NCBI GenBank assembly: GCA_958418815.1
Contig: CATZGB010000017.1
Coordinates: forward strand, 1-59,268
Source: an uncultured Bacteroidales bacterium
Lineage (GTDB): Bacteria > Bacteroidota > Bacteroidia > Bacteroidales > Muribaculaceae
DNA length: 59,268 nucleotides
Reading direction: 5' to 3'
The first letter of the stretch is position 1, and the number at the start of each line of letters is the position of its first letter. Shown here piece after piece: positions 1 through 6,544 of the stretch. Position numbers and translations under genes: made by a program. The notes under the pieces were generated by a model, which was not told the DNA's origin, did no database searches, and saw only the letters and a program-made list of their open reading frames with translations.

Positions 1-38
1 TCAAATTTCATCTCAGTCTAACATAATCTAATATTCGT

Positions 39-55
39 GCTCCTGTTCTGGGCAC
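39..55. other. attL candidate (direct repeat copy)
   Basis: GCTCCTGTTCTGGGCAC recurs at 59210-59226 with a single C/T difference at the fourth base; the last 13 bases are identical. It lies at the outer left edge of the element, about 59 kb from its partner beside the integrase gene. A 13-bp core fits tyrosine recombinases of Bacteroides elements. Bases 1-38 would then be chromosomal flank; I cannot identify the gene they belong to. Confidence 0.6.
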
Positions 56-60
56 CGATT

Positions 61-106
61 AATCCCGTAACTCATTGAAAATCAAGAGTTGCGGGATTTC
101 TCTTTT
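61..106 (+). terminator. Stem-loop terminator just inside attL
   Basis: A 13-bp stem (arms 61-73 and 86-98, one G-T wobble) is followed by a T-rich run. It would end transcription entering from the left flank. It sits immediately after the att core, so the element seems to bring its own terminator for the gene it inserts behind, while a different stem-loop at 59234-59268 lies beyond attR. Confidence 0.6.
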
Positions 107-108
107 AA

Positions 109-136
109 TTTTTGTCCTCCTTTTGTCCTCCTATTT
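109..136 (+). repeat. Left copy of 28-bp terminal repeat with GTCCTCC sites
   Basis: These 28 bases recur identically and in the same orientation at 59041-59068. Each copy contains two GTCCTCC units 11 bp apart (114-120 and 125-131 here). More GGAGGAC units lie next to the integrase start at 58920-58926 and 58943-58949. Repeated heptamers near both ends are typical of arm-type binding sites for tyrosine recombinases; that role is inferred. Confidence 0.55.
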
Positions 137-576
137 CAATTCTACGGAATTTTCGTCCTCAGCGCAGCCTTGATTTTCCCTCAAAAAGTCGTTCCGGCAT
201 CCTCGATTTTACATCGGAGGAGACATGAATGAAGTTAATGAGTGTTAAAGTTTGGCTACTTTATAGGCACTCCTTGTCATCTTCAAGCATACCCTTTCAT
301 TATTATTCAGGTAGGTTCAAGTCCGAACATCGTTACATGGTCGGGCAACCGATTCTTATGCTCGCTTGCCTTGCATCTGCTTCTGCGTTTGGTATCGCGT
401 TTAGGTCTGCATTTGGGTAGGCATTTGATTTCACATCATGTCACGCATAATCATTTGCGCCGACTGTTGCCTCCTGAACGACCTGCTACCCCACATTCAG
501 CAAAGCTCTCACCGCAGGGAACAGACTCACTATTCATGCCACGTCAAAATCCTGTCAACAACCCACGACGGATTTA
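137..576. other. Left-end stretch without a supported gene
   Basis: Overlapping reading frames at 229-616 are present in two frames but show no family resemblance, no consistent start and no signal. A good Shine-Dalgarno (GGAGGA) at about 214-219 precedes an ATG at 224 that opens only a seven-codon frame. I see no further structure here. Confidence 0.3.
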
Positions 577-786
577 TCAATATGTGACCGGGTGGCGTGA
601 CCGATATGCCCGGTAAATCTTATGCCATACCCAAACCAAAAATTGCCAGCCGAGCCTTAAAATGGTTCTGACTATCCATAAACAACCCCTCGCTGAAAGT
701 TTCAGCAGATACAGCCCGAATCTGAGCAGCAGGAATATCACCGTGAATACCGGCACAAGGAAAATCATAAACAGAAGTTCAAACAT
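577..786 (-). CDS. Small membrane protein, unknown function
   Basis: 69 residues. Residues 1-25 form a hydrophobic helix rich in F, L and V, residues about 35-57 form a second amphipathic or hydrophobic stretch with Arg and Trp, and the tail (YRAYRSRHPVTY) is basic. This fits a small inner-membrane protein with a cytoplasmic basic end. It is alone on the minus strand at the left edge, with a promoter-like motif about 45 bases upstream. No family recognised; a real gene is plausible mainly because of composition and promoter. Confidence 0.45.
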   Translation of the reverse strand: MFELLFMIFLVPVFTVIFLLLRFGLYLLKLSARGCLWIVRTILRLGWQFLVWVWHKIYRAYRSRHPVTY

Positions 787-828
787 GACAGACTTATTTT
801 TATACGTCCCAACACTATTATTGGAATG

Positions 829-860
829 TAAATATACTAAAAATCAGCGAATTAAGCAAA
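829..860 (-). promoter_or_regulatory. Promoter for the 69-residue membrane protein
   Basis: On the minus strand TATATTTA (829-836) resembles the Bacteroidetes -7 motif TAnnTTTG, and TTTG (857-860) lies 20 bases upstream as a -33 element. Spacing fits the known Bacteroides consensus; the -7 element has one mismatch. Confidence 0.4.
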
Positions 861-924
861 TTTCAAACCTTAAAAAAACTTATAAATCAAGAGTTTGCAC
901 GGTTTTGTCGTGTATCGGAGCTTC

Positions 925-978
925 CATTTCTTTATCCCTTGAAGCCTTAATGACTTCTTCCCTGGAAGCCATAAAGAC
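925..978 (+). repeat. Imperfect direct repeat, two units
   Basis: Two units starting TTCTT and containing CCCT(t/g)GAAGCC(t/a)TAA(t/a)GAC follow each other, the second being three bases shorter. Together with the 24-bp repeats at 1133-1204 they make the region between the left end and the mob genes repeat-rich, as expected near an origin of transfer. The 787-1424 stretch otherwise has no supported gene. Confidence 0.4.
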
Positions 979-1132
979 ATTATGCGTTGCCGACTTTGTG
1001 GCATACATTTATTATGACTGTGTTCCATAATGAAATCCTGATATGATGATAGCTTATATTGCAGACTTGATATTACATAGGCAATAATGTTGGATAGCAT
1101 TATCAATTTGTCACTTGATGGAATTAAGTTTA

Positions 1133-1204
1133 TATTTCTTGCAGACATATAGTCTTGATGTCATACAGGATTATAGCCATGATGTCTTGCAGAGATATAG
1201 GGAT
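1133..1204 (+). repeat. Three tandem 24-bp iteron-like repeats
   Basis: Units at 1133-1156, 1157-1180 and 1181-1204 share the pattern GATGTCtTgCAGagATATAG with several changes per unit. Tandem, same-length units just upstream of a hairpin and the mob genes look like protein-binding iterons for a relaxosome or partition protein. Function is inferred. Confidence 0.5.
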
Positions 1205-1215
1205 AATCAATAAAA

Positions 1216-1260
1216 GGTGTCCAAACTGCATGATTGGTATTGTTGCGGTGAGTAACTTCG
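1216..1260 (+). promoter_or_regulatory. Transfer-box promoter 1 (mob genes)
   Basis: GGTGTCCAAACTG (1216-1228) is followed after exactly 24 bases by TAACTTCG (1253-1260), one mismatch from TAnnTTTG. The same box and spacing occur at 3586-3630 and 24645-24689. It points toward the relaxosome and relaxase genes. Confidence 0.6.
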
Positions 1261-1311
1261 TGGGTGAATGAACTGAGGACGGGAGTGTACCAGTGTTACA
1301 GAGTTTAGGTA

Positions 1312-1368
1312 GCAAGTTGTGCTTTTCTCCGTACAAAACCAAGTTTTGACCGTAGAAAAGCGACTTGC
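1312..1368 (+). other. oriT: oriT candidate: 57-nt near-perfect hairpin
   Basis: Outer arms GCAAGT/ACTTGC (1312-1317 and 1363-1368) continue through a CTTTTCT/AGAAAAG segment and end in a perfect inner stem CAAAAC/GTTTTG (1334-1339 and 1343-1348) with a 3-base loop. It lies about 57 bp before the RHH mobilisation gene and its relaxase, the usual place of oriT in mobilisable Bacteroides elements. The nick site is not identifiable by eye. Confidence 0.5.
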
Positions 1369-1424
1369 CGACCACTCCGTGGCGGTGGGAAATCACTTCG
1401 TACCTCGTGAATTAATCTTAGAAT

Positions 1425-1814
1425 ATGAAGCAGCGTACCGAAAGATTTGAGATGAGACTTACTCCGGAGGAAGCAGCCGGAATACGTGAAAAATCAAAAC
1501 GCTACCATAGCGTCAGCAACTTTATAAGAATGGCAGTCAATGAGTTTTCAGACACAGACGCCAAAACCCGTCTTGAATTGTGCAATGACACAGCCAGACT
1601 GTGCAGGAAATTTCAGGACGAACTCTCATGGATGGGAAGCAATCTCAACCAGGCGGTCAAACGTGCCAACGAGCTTGCTGTTGCAGGGCTGTTATCCGAG
1701 AGTTATTTCAAGGATATACTTGCTCCCATGATTGAGGGTGTGGAGAAGATGATTAAGGCAGTCAAATCGGAACAAGCTGACATTGCCAGAAAAGCGATAA
1801 GACTGAGACCATAA
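1425..1814 (+). CDS. Relaxosome accessory protein (MobC-like, RHH)
   Basis: 129 residues. The N-terminus (RTERFEMRLTPEEAAGIREKS, then SVSNFIRMAVNEF) has the shape of a ribbon-helix-helix DNA-binding domain, followed by a helical region (residues about 45-125) typical of MobC-like mobilisation proteins. Such proteins bind oriT and help the relaxase nick. The gene starts about 57 bp after the hairpin at 1312-1368 and precedes the relaxase by 65 bp, so both are probably one transcript from the box promoter at 1216-1260. Identification as a relaxosome protein is firm; the exact family name is less so. Confidence 0.8.
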   Translation: MKQRTERFEMRLTPEEAAGIREKSKRYHSVSNFIRMAVNEFSDTDAKTRLELCNDTARLCRKFQDELSWMGSNLNQAVKRANELAVAGLLSESYFKDILAPMIEGVEKMIKAVKSEQADIARKAIRLRP

Positions 1815-1879
1815 ACACAAGTCTTTATGACTGTATGGAAATATCCGAACAAGACATAAAGATACCAAGACATTAAGCG

Positions 1880-3454
1880 ATGATAGCTACTATTCTTCCG
1901 TCGAGTGCCAATTTCCATGCTGTCGCATACAATGAGAAAAAAGTGGCAAAGGGTGTGGCGCGACTTCTTGAAATGAGCAACCTCGGACATATCGGCGTGC
2001 TTTCAAAACCGACTGCAAAGGAAATGCAGGATTATATGATAGCCTACTCTTCCAGAAATTCAAGGATAAAAAAAGCACAGTTCCACCTTGCCATTTCTTG
2101 CAAGGGGCATGAAAAGACAGAGGAAGAACTATTGCAGTTCGCCCACGAATATCTCAAGGGAATGGGCTACGGGAACGAAGGTCAGCCGTTGTTGGTATAT
2201 GCTCATACCGACACTGACAACACGCATATACATATAGTAACATCCAGAATATCTCCGGACGGAAAGAAAATCAGCGACCATCACGAAAGAGTGCGTTCTC
2301 AGGCAGTACTCAACAAACTTGTCGGCAAGGATGTCAAGGCGAAAGCCGCAGAGGATCTTGCTGCTTCACTCGGCTATTCATTCTCTACCTTTGCTCAATA
2401 CAAAGCTCTTATGACCTCAATGGGGTATGAGGTTTATGAAAAGAACGATATTGTATATGTCAAACGTGACGGAGCGGTTCAGGCAAAGATTGGATATGCT
2501 GATATATGCGGCAAGTTCCATAAGGTGCAACTTGACAAGACACGACGCAGGCAACTGTGGGCTATGCTTAAGAAATACCGTGATGTGAGTGCAGACAGGA
2601 AAGAACTCCAGGCAGAGGTGAAGCGGAAATTAGGCATAGACCTTGTTTTCTTTGGAAAATCCGATAATCCTTATGGATATATGATAGTTGACCATGCCAA
2701 CAAAACTGTATATAACGGAGCTTGGGTATTATCCATTAAGTCACTCCTTGATTTCACTACTCCTGATGACAAGATGGAGCGTATTGATGCCTACATCGAC
2801 AGACTTCTTGAAAACAATCCCACAATAGACACATGGGGCATAAACTCAAAAATATTCCGCTATAATGCCTTCATACGGCGCGGAGTGCTCCACTACCGAA
2901 ATACTACACGCCCACTCAAAGGTTTCATGGCCGCAACCATTCTTAGAAATGACAAAATAAAAAGGATAGAATCATTTCAACCGACAACTGCGTCTGAACG
3001 GGATCTGCTGTGCAGTATATATAAGGTGAACGAGCCTGAGCTTGTAACTCTATCTCAGAATAAAAGCCAACACTATTATAATGATGTTGACAAGCTGCGC
3101 CGATTATTTAACGATGACAGCATAGTTAAGCTGCGTTCCGAAATACGCAACGCCGGGTTCTATATACGTCAGAGCGGAGAGGATTATTTTGCCATTAATT
3201 TCTCATCCAAGCAAGTAATCAACCTCTCGGAAGAGGGATTTGATTTGAAAAGGCTTGCCCGTAGAAAGTTTAGAAATGCAAGTCCGGCCAAATTATCCAA
3301 CCGAGGGCTGCGCGGAGCCGGCAAGGGACAACTGTCTGCAAAAGCCAAAGGTCTGCGCGATGCAGCTTCCGGGCGAGGCGAAAACCGGGAATGGGAGGTT
3401 GGCTACCGTGGAAATTATGACAGGATTGATGATGAAAACAGCCTGAAAGTATAG
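1880..3454 (+). CDS. Relaxase (MOBP-like, Bacteroidetes mobilisation)
   Basis: 524 residues. The N-terminal 250 residues form a relaxase/mobilisation nuclease domain: candidate catalytic Tyr17 in AVAYNEKK, and the metal-binding three-His motif HTDTDNTHIHI (His109, His116, His118). It cuts one strand at oriT, stays attached to the 5' end and is led into the channel by the coupling protein. The C-terminal half (about 250-524) lacks a recognised domain and ends in a basic, Gly/Arg-rich tail (about 465-505) suited to DNA contact. It follows the MobC-like gene and is followed by a hairpin at 3490-3532. Confidence 0.93.
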   Translation: MIATILPSSANFHAVAYNEKKVAKGVARLLEMSNLGHIGVLSKPTAKEMQDYMIAYSSRNSRIKKAQFHLAISCKGHEKTEEELLQFAHEYLKGMGYGNEGQPLLVYAHTDTDNTHIHIVTSRISPDGKKISDHHERVRSQAVLNKLVGKDVKAKAAEDLAASLGYSFSTFAQYKALMTSMGYEVYEKNDIVYVKRDGAVQAKIGYADICGKFHKVQLDKTRRRQLWAMLKKYRDVSADRKELQAEVKRKLGIDLVFFGKSDNPYGYMIVDHANKTVYNGAWVLSIKSLLDFTTPDDKMERIDAYIDRLLENNPTIDTWGINSKIFRYNAFIRRGVLHYRNTTRPLKGFMAATILRNDKIKRIESFQPTTASERDLLCSIYKVNEPELVTLSQNKSQHYYNDVDKLRRLFNDDSIVKLRSEIRNAGFYIRQSGEDYFAINFSSKQVINLSEEGFDLKRLARRKFRNASPAKLSNRGLRGAGKGQLSAKAKGLRDAASGRGENREWEVGYRGNYDRIDDENSLKV

Positions 3455-3489
3455 CGTCGGAATTTTATTACCATGCCAATATTGTGACA

Positions 3490-3532
3490 TAGAGTCTTGA
3501 AGACAATCGCCTTTGATGTCTTCAAGGCTCTA
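3490..3532 (+). terminator. Hairpin after the relaxase gene
   Basis: Arms 3490-3505 and 3517-3532 pair over 16 bp with one wobble (TAGAGTCTTGAAGACA against TGTCTTCAAGGCTCTA). There is no strong T run, so it may end the mob transcript, or protect its 3' end, rather than being a classic intrinsic terminator. Confidence 0.5.
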
Positions 3533-3585
3533 TTCCTATATAATATGCGATGTTCAAAACATAAAATGATAATGTCTTTAAGAAA

Positions 3586-3630
3586 GGTGTCCAAAGTGGC
3601 CTGTTGCCTTGCCTCCGGATAATAATTTTG
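3586..3630 (+). promoter_or_regulatory. Transfer-box promoter 2 (ParA/tra operon)
   Basis: GGTGTCCAAAGTG (3586-3598), then 24 bases, then TAATTTTG (3623-3630), a perfect TAnnTTTG. The start of transcription would fall near 3637, 20 bases before the ParA start codon. Same box and spacing as at 1216 and 24645. Confidence 0.7.
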
Positions 3631-3656
3631 CGCATAAATAATTCAAACGGACCACA

Positions 3657-4361
3657 ATGGACGAATCAATCATCATAACATTTGCAAATCAAAAAGGAGG
3701 CGTAGGGAAAACCACCCTTTGCGTCACCTTCGCAAACTTTCTTGTCAAGAAAGGTCTTCCGGTGATTGTCGTTGACTGCGATTCACAAGAAAGCCTCGCA
3801 CAACGGCGTGATAGCGATTTGAAACGCTATGGCTCTGAAGAAGTGGAAATCCCTTATGAGGTGCTGCCGTTCTCACTCAGCAAGGAGGAAGCACTGTTCA
3901 ATTTCATAGGAAACATCCGCAAGACCCGATGTGTGGCAATCTTTGATTCTCCCGGCAATCTGAAACAGCAGGGACTTGTGACTCTGTTTGCCAATTCCGA
4001 CTATATAATATGTCCTTACCATTATGACCGCACCACTATTCCATCAACCGCCACATTCATAGCGTTTATTCAAAATCTCAAAAAGGCTATGGGACGAAAG
4101 ATGACCGCAGAGCTTATCCTTGTTCCCAACAGGCACGATGCCAGAGTCGGGACAAAGACTGAACGGGAGCTTTGGGACGAGACAGGCAAGACCTTCAGCC
4201 GATATGGACTCGTGACACCGCGAATAAGCATGAAAGCAGACATGGAACGATTCTGCACGCTTTCAGATCTGGACGGTCAACTGGAGATAACGCAGGAGGC
4301 CTACGACCTTATATATAACAAGATATTCGGACACCTTGAAATTGAAACAAACAATGGATAA
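3657..4361 (+). CDS. traA: ParA-family ATPase (TraA of CTnDOT-like elements)
   Basis: 234 residues. The start FANQKGGVGKTT is the deviant Walker A of ParA/Soj/MinD ATPases (residues 9-19); a switch-type VVDCDSQ follows near residue 40 and IFDSPG near residue 100. In CTnDOT-like ICEs this ATPase is the first gene of the tra operon and is named TraA. It could position the element or the transfer complex. A ParB-family gene is present, but 31 kb away at 34907. It overlaps the next gene by 8 bases, implying translational coupling. Confidence 0.88.
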   Translation: MDESIIITFANQKGGVGKTTLCVTFANFLVKKGLPVIVVDCDSQESLAQRRDSDLKRYGSEEVEIPYEVLPFSLSKEEALFNFIGNIRKTRCVAIFDSPGNLKQQGLVTLFANSDYIICPYHYDRTTIPSTATFIAFIQNLKKAMGRKMTAELILVPNRHDARVGTKTERELWDETGKTFSRYGLVTPRISMKADMERFCTLSDLDGQLEITQEAYDLIYNKIFGHLEIETNNG

Positions 4362-4758
4362 GCCAACATTCCCTGATATAGATGGACTGCTCGGAAGCAT
4401 CCGCCATGTCGCTACCCCTGTCGGACAGCATACGGTGTCCGATGAACCTGACGGGACAACAACCGAGTCCAAAGAAAATATACCCGATAATGAAAATCCG
4501 GAAGACCCGGCCGGAATGTGGGACGCTTTCATGGCAAATCTTTCAGCATACGGATTCAGGGAGCGGAAAGATGAGCGGAAAGTCTGCATGATTGACAAAG
4601 ATCTTGCCGATTCTATTGATGAGTGCGACATTGACCGCAAATGCCGTTCCGATGTGATAAACGCCATCGTGAGAACATTCATCACTATATATCTTCCACG
4701 TCTTAGGGCATACAGGAAGAAAAGCAAATCACTTCTTGATAACGATAACACCAAATAG
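4354..4758 (+). CDS. DUF3408-like conjugal transfer protein (TraB/TraC type)
   Basis: 134 residues from the ATG at 4354 inside the ParA stop region; a TTG 18 bases earlier is less likely. Residues 1-75 are low-complexity and acidic. The C-terminal part (CMIDKDLADSIDECDIDRKCRSDVINAIVRTFITIYLPRLRAYRKK) is the compact helical DUF3408-like end found in the gene next to ParA in Bacteroides tra operons. Function is unknown; context suggests a DNA- or ParA-linked accessory role. Confidence 0.65.
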   Translation: MDKPTFPDIDGLLGSIRHVATPVGQHTVSDEPDGTTTESKENIPDNENPEDPAGMWDAFMANLSAYGFRERKDERKVCMIDKDLADSIDECDIDRKCRSDVINAIVRTFITIYLPRLRAYRKKSKSLLDNDNTK

Positions 4759-4760
4759 AT

Positions 4761-5348
4761 ATGAAAAAGACAATCTGGACTGACGACAGTATTGCCTATC
4801 TCAAAGAGAATTATCCGCACACAACGGACACGGCAATAGCCCAACATCTATGCGTCAACCGAAAGACCGTATCACTTAAAGCCAAAGAACTCGGTCTTGA
4901 AAAGGGTATCAGACCCGAATGGCTTGATTTGGCGGAAAGGGTACGCGAACTCCACGGCTCTCACTCAAATGCTGAAATCGCTGCCATAACCGGCATATCG
5001 TCGCGCTCAGTATCAAGAATAGTTGCTGTCCTCTGCCTCCGGCGCACCAAGAAAGAAGAACAAAGTATCCGTTCCCGTATCCGTCAGGATATTATGAAAC
5101 GAGAGAAAAGACGTGTGATTTTTGGCCTGCCGCCAATCACGAGAATAAAGGTTGTTACAAACAAGCCGAGGATAAAGATGCGCCACTCCCTGAAAAAGGC
5201 AGGCTATCTGGTAATCCGTGGTCAGAATGTCATGTATTACCACCCCGACATGGAACGCGACCTTTCACGCGAGGATATAGGCCGCAAGCTCGGATTGAGA
5301 TTCGAGCCGTGGGATAACTGCAACAACAAACTATGTGTAAATTTCTGA
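4761..5348 (+). CDS. Helix-turn-helix protein of the tra operon
   Basis: 195 residues. Two HTH-like segments can be seen: residues about 5-40 (WTDDSIAYLKENYPHTTDTAIAQHLCVNRKTVSLKAKELGL, like a SANT/GcrA start) and about 60-90 (AEIAAITGISSRSVSRIVAVL). The rest is basic. It starts two bases after the preceding stop, in the same operon as ParA. It could be a transcription factor acting on the tra promoters, including the shared box promoters, but nothing in the sequence proves the target. Confidence 0.65.
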   Translation: MKKTIWTDDSIAYLKENYPHTTDTAIAQHLCVNRKTVSLKAKELGLEKGIRPEWLDLAERVRELHGSHSNAEIAAITGISSRSVSRIVAVLCLRRTKKEEQSIRSRIRQDIMKREKRRVIFGLPPITRIKVVTNKPRIKMRHSLKKAGYLVIRGQNVMYYHPDMERDLSREDIGRKLGLRFEPWDNCNNKLCVNF

Positions 5349-5352
5349 TACA

Positions 5353-5712
5353 ATGCTTTACGGACAAATAATAGTTTTACTCATCATTCTGCTGGCTCTG
5401 TATTATGCCGGAATGATAACGATGGATATTCTTGCCGCCAACAAAGCAAAGGCAAGCGAGGATGCAAAGGCCGAAGAGACCGAAATCGACATATCCGGAC
5501 TTGCAGAAAGTTTTGAACCGGTGGAGATAAAACGCATTATCACGAAACCGACACCGGAAATTCCTAAAGACGCTCCAACCAAATATAAGGAACCGATTAT
5601 GACAAACGGATACCCGGTGGATAATCTTTTGTGCAAGACCAACAAAGCCGCTGATACAGGTATGGATAAAGACCTTGCTGATATAGTTCACAGATGCGAG
5701 TCTGCTGCCTGA
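5353..5712 (+). CDS. Single-pass membrane protein of the tra operon
   Basis: 119 residues. A strong N-terminal transmembrane helix (residues 4-27, YGQIIVLLIILLALYYAGMITMDIL) is followed by an acidic and proline-rich soluble part. It fits the position of TraD-like small proteins between the DUF3408 genes and TraE in Bacteroides tra operons, but I cannot assign the family with certainty. It starts four bases after the HTH gene. Confidence 0.6.
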   Translation: MLYGQIIVLLIILLALYYAGMITMDILAANKAKASEDAKAEETEIDISGLAESFEPVEIKRIITKPTPEIPKDAPTKYKEPIMTNGYPVDNLLCKTNKAADTGMDKDLADIVHRCESAA

Positions 5713-5810
5713 CTTCGACCAACTTACCGCTAACCATATTCGTATCACCCGATACCTCTCTCCCCGAACCGATGCCTTTATTGAACTAAGTTGTCTTTAC
5801 TGCCCGACAC

Positions 5811-5843
5811 TGCCTTTAACGCCCTGCATTGCCTTTAACGCCC
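5811..5843 (+). repeat. Short direct repeat before traE
   Basis: TGCCTTTAACGCCC occurs at 5811-5824 and again at 5830-5843, in the 165-base gap between two tra genes. The gap holds no ribosome-binding site as clear as elsewhere. It may mark a sequence decay or a small regulatory site; no function is assigned. Confidence 0.5.
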
Positions 5844-5877
5844 GATAACCTTTTCAAGAACTTATCAATCAGCGTAT

Positions 5878-6234
5878 ATGCAGAAAATCAAATCAAAGTG
5901 TCAGCGTGCTATCTCACGCCTCGGCAACTCAGCCTTCGCCCGTAAGGGTATTCTTGCTATGGGCGCGGTGATGCTCACCGTGTCCGACATGATGGCCGCC
6001 AGCAAGGGTGCGGCAGGCTTCACCAAAGCCACACAGGAGGTAAGCTCCTACCAGACCCCTGTCTCCAATCTCATGAAGGCTATCGCCGCAGTGATTGTCC
6101 TCGTGGGTGCCTTCAACGTCTATTTCAAGATGCAGAACGGAGACCAGGACGTGAAGAAGACCATCATGCTTACCATCGGCGGCTGTATCGCCTTCATCGC
6201 ACTGAGCGAGGCTCTTCCGCTCTTCTTCAAGTAA
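5878..6234 (+). CDS. traE: Conjugal transfer protein TraE (DUF4134, pilin-like)
   Basis: 118 residues. Basic N-terminus, a long signal or first helix (about 25-48), then two hydrophobic helices (residues about 65-85 and 97-115). This layout of a small protein with two late membrane helices is that of DUF4134/TraE, the VirB2-like subunit of Bacteroides transfer systems. It is followed by TraF and TraG in the canonical order. Confidence 0.88.
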   Translation: MQKIKSKCQRAISRLGNSAFARKGILAMGAVMLTVSDMMAASKGAAGFTKATQEVSSYQTPVSNLMKAIAAVIVLVGAFNVYFKMQNGDQDVKKTIMLTIGGCIAFIALSEALPLFFK

Positions 6235-6256
6235 GCAACCGCAGATCCATACAGTC

Positions 6257-6544
6257 ATGGCGATATACAACGACGGCTATCCGGTTTACAAAGGGTTACA
6301 GAAACCATTGGAGTTCATGGGAATACGCGGACGTTTCCTGACATTGGCGGCTGCCGCCATAGGAGTGTCCTTCGTGGGGTTCATAGTGTTCTCCATCGCA
6401 TTGGGAAAGCTCGCGGGGTTTATCGCCATGCTTGTGATGGCCGCCGCAGGGCTGGTGACAATATATCTCAAGCAGCGCGGCGGACTGCACAACAAGCGGA
6501 AAGACCGTGGAATCTTTATTTATCACAATTTATTCAAGCATTGA
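6257..6544 (+). CDS. traF: Conjugal transfer protein TraF (DUF4133, VirB3-like)
   Basis: 95 residues. Two adjacent membrane helices (about 27-48 and 51-70) with an N-terminal YPVYKGLQKPLEFMGIRGRF segment, which is the usual opening of DUF4133/TraF. VirB3-like proteins sit in the inner membrane with the VirB4 ATPase. The stop codon directly abuts the traG start codon, so translation is coupled. Confidence 0.9.
   Translation: MAIYNDGYPVYKGLQKPLEFMGIRGRFLTLAAAAIGVSFVGFIVFSIALGKLAGFIAMLVMAAAGLVTIYLKQRGGLHNKRKDRGIFIYHNLFKH

Noticed and set aside
1..38. Possible tRNA 3' part (TCAAATTT resembles a T-loop) before attL
   Set aside because: The expected T-stem and acceptor pairing cannot be completed, and the 5' part is outside the window.
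229..616. Overlapping frames of 63 and 124 codons at the left end
   Set aside because: Two frames compete, starts lack ribosome sites, and the translations look like random sequence.
1130..1396. 88-codon minus-strand frame across the oriT region
   Set aside because: It runs through the repeats and the hairpin, which explain the sequence; no promoter or ribosome site in its favour.
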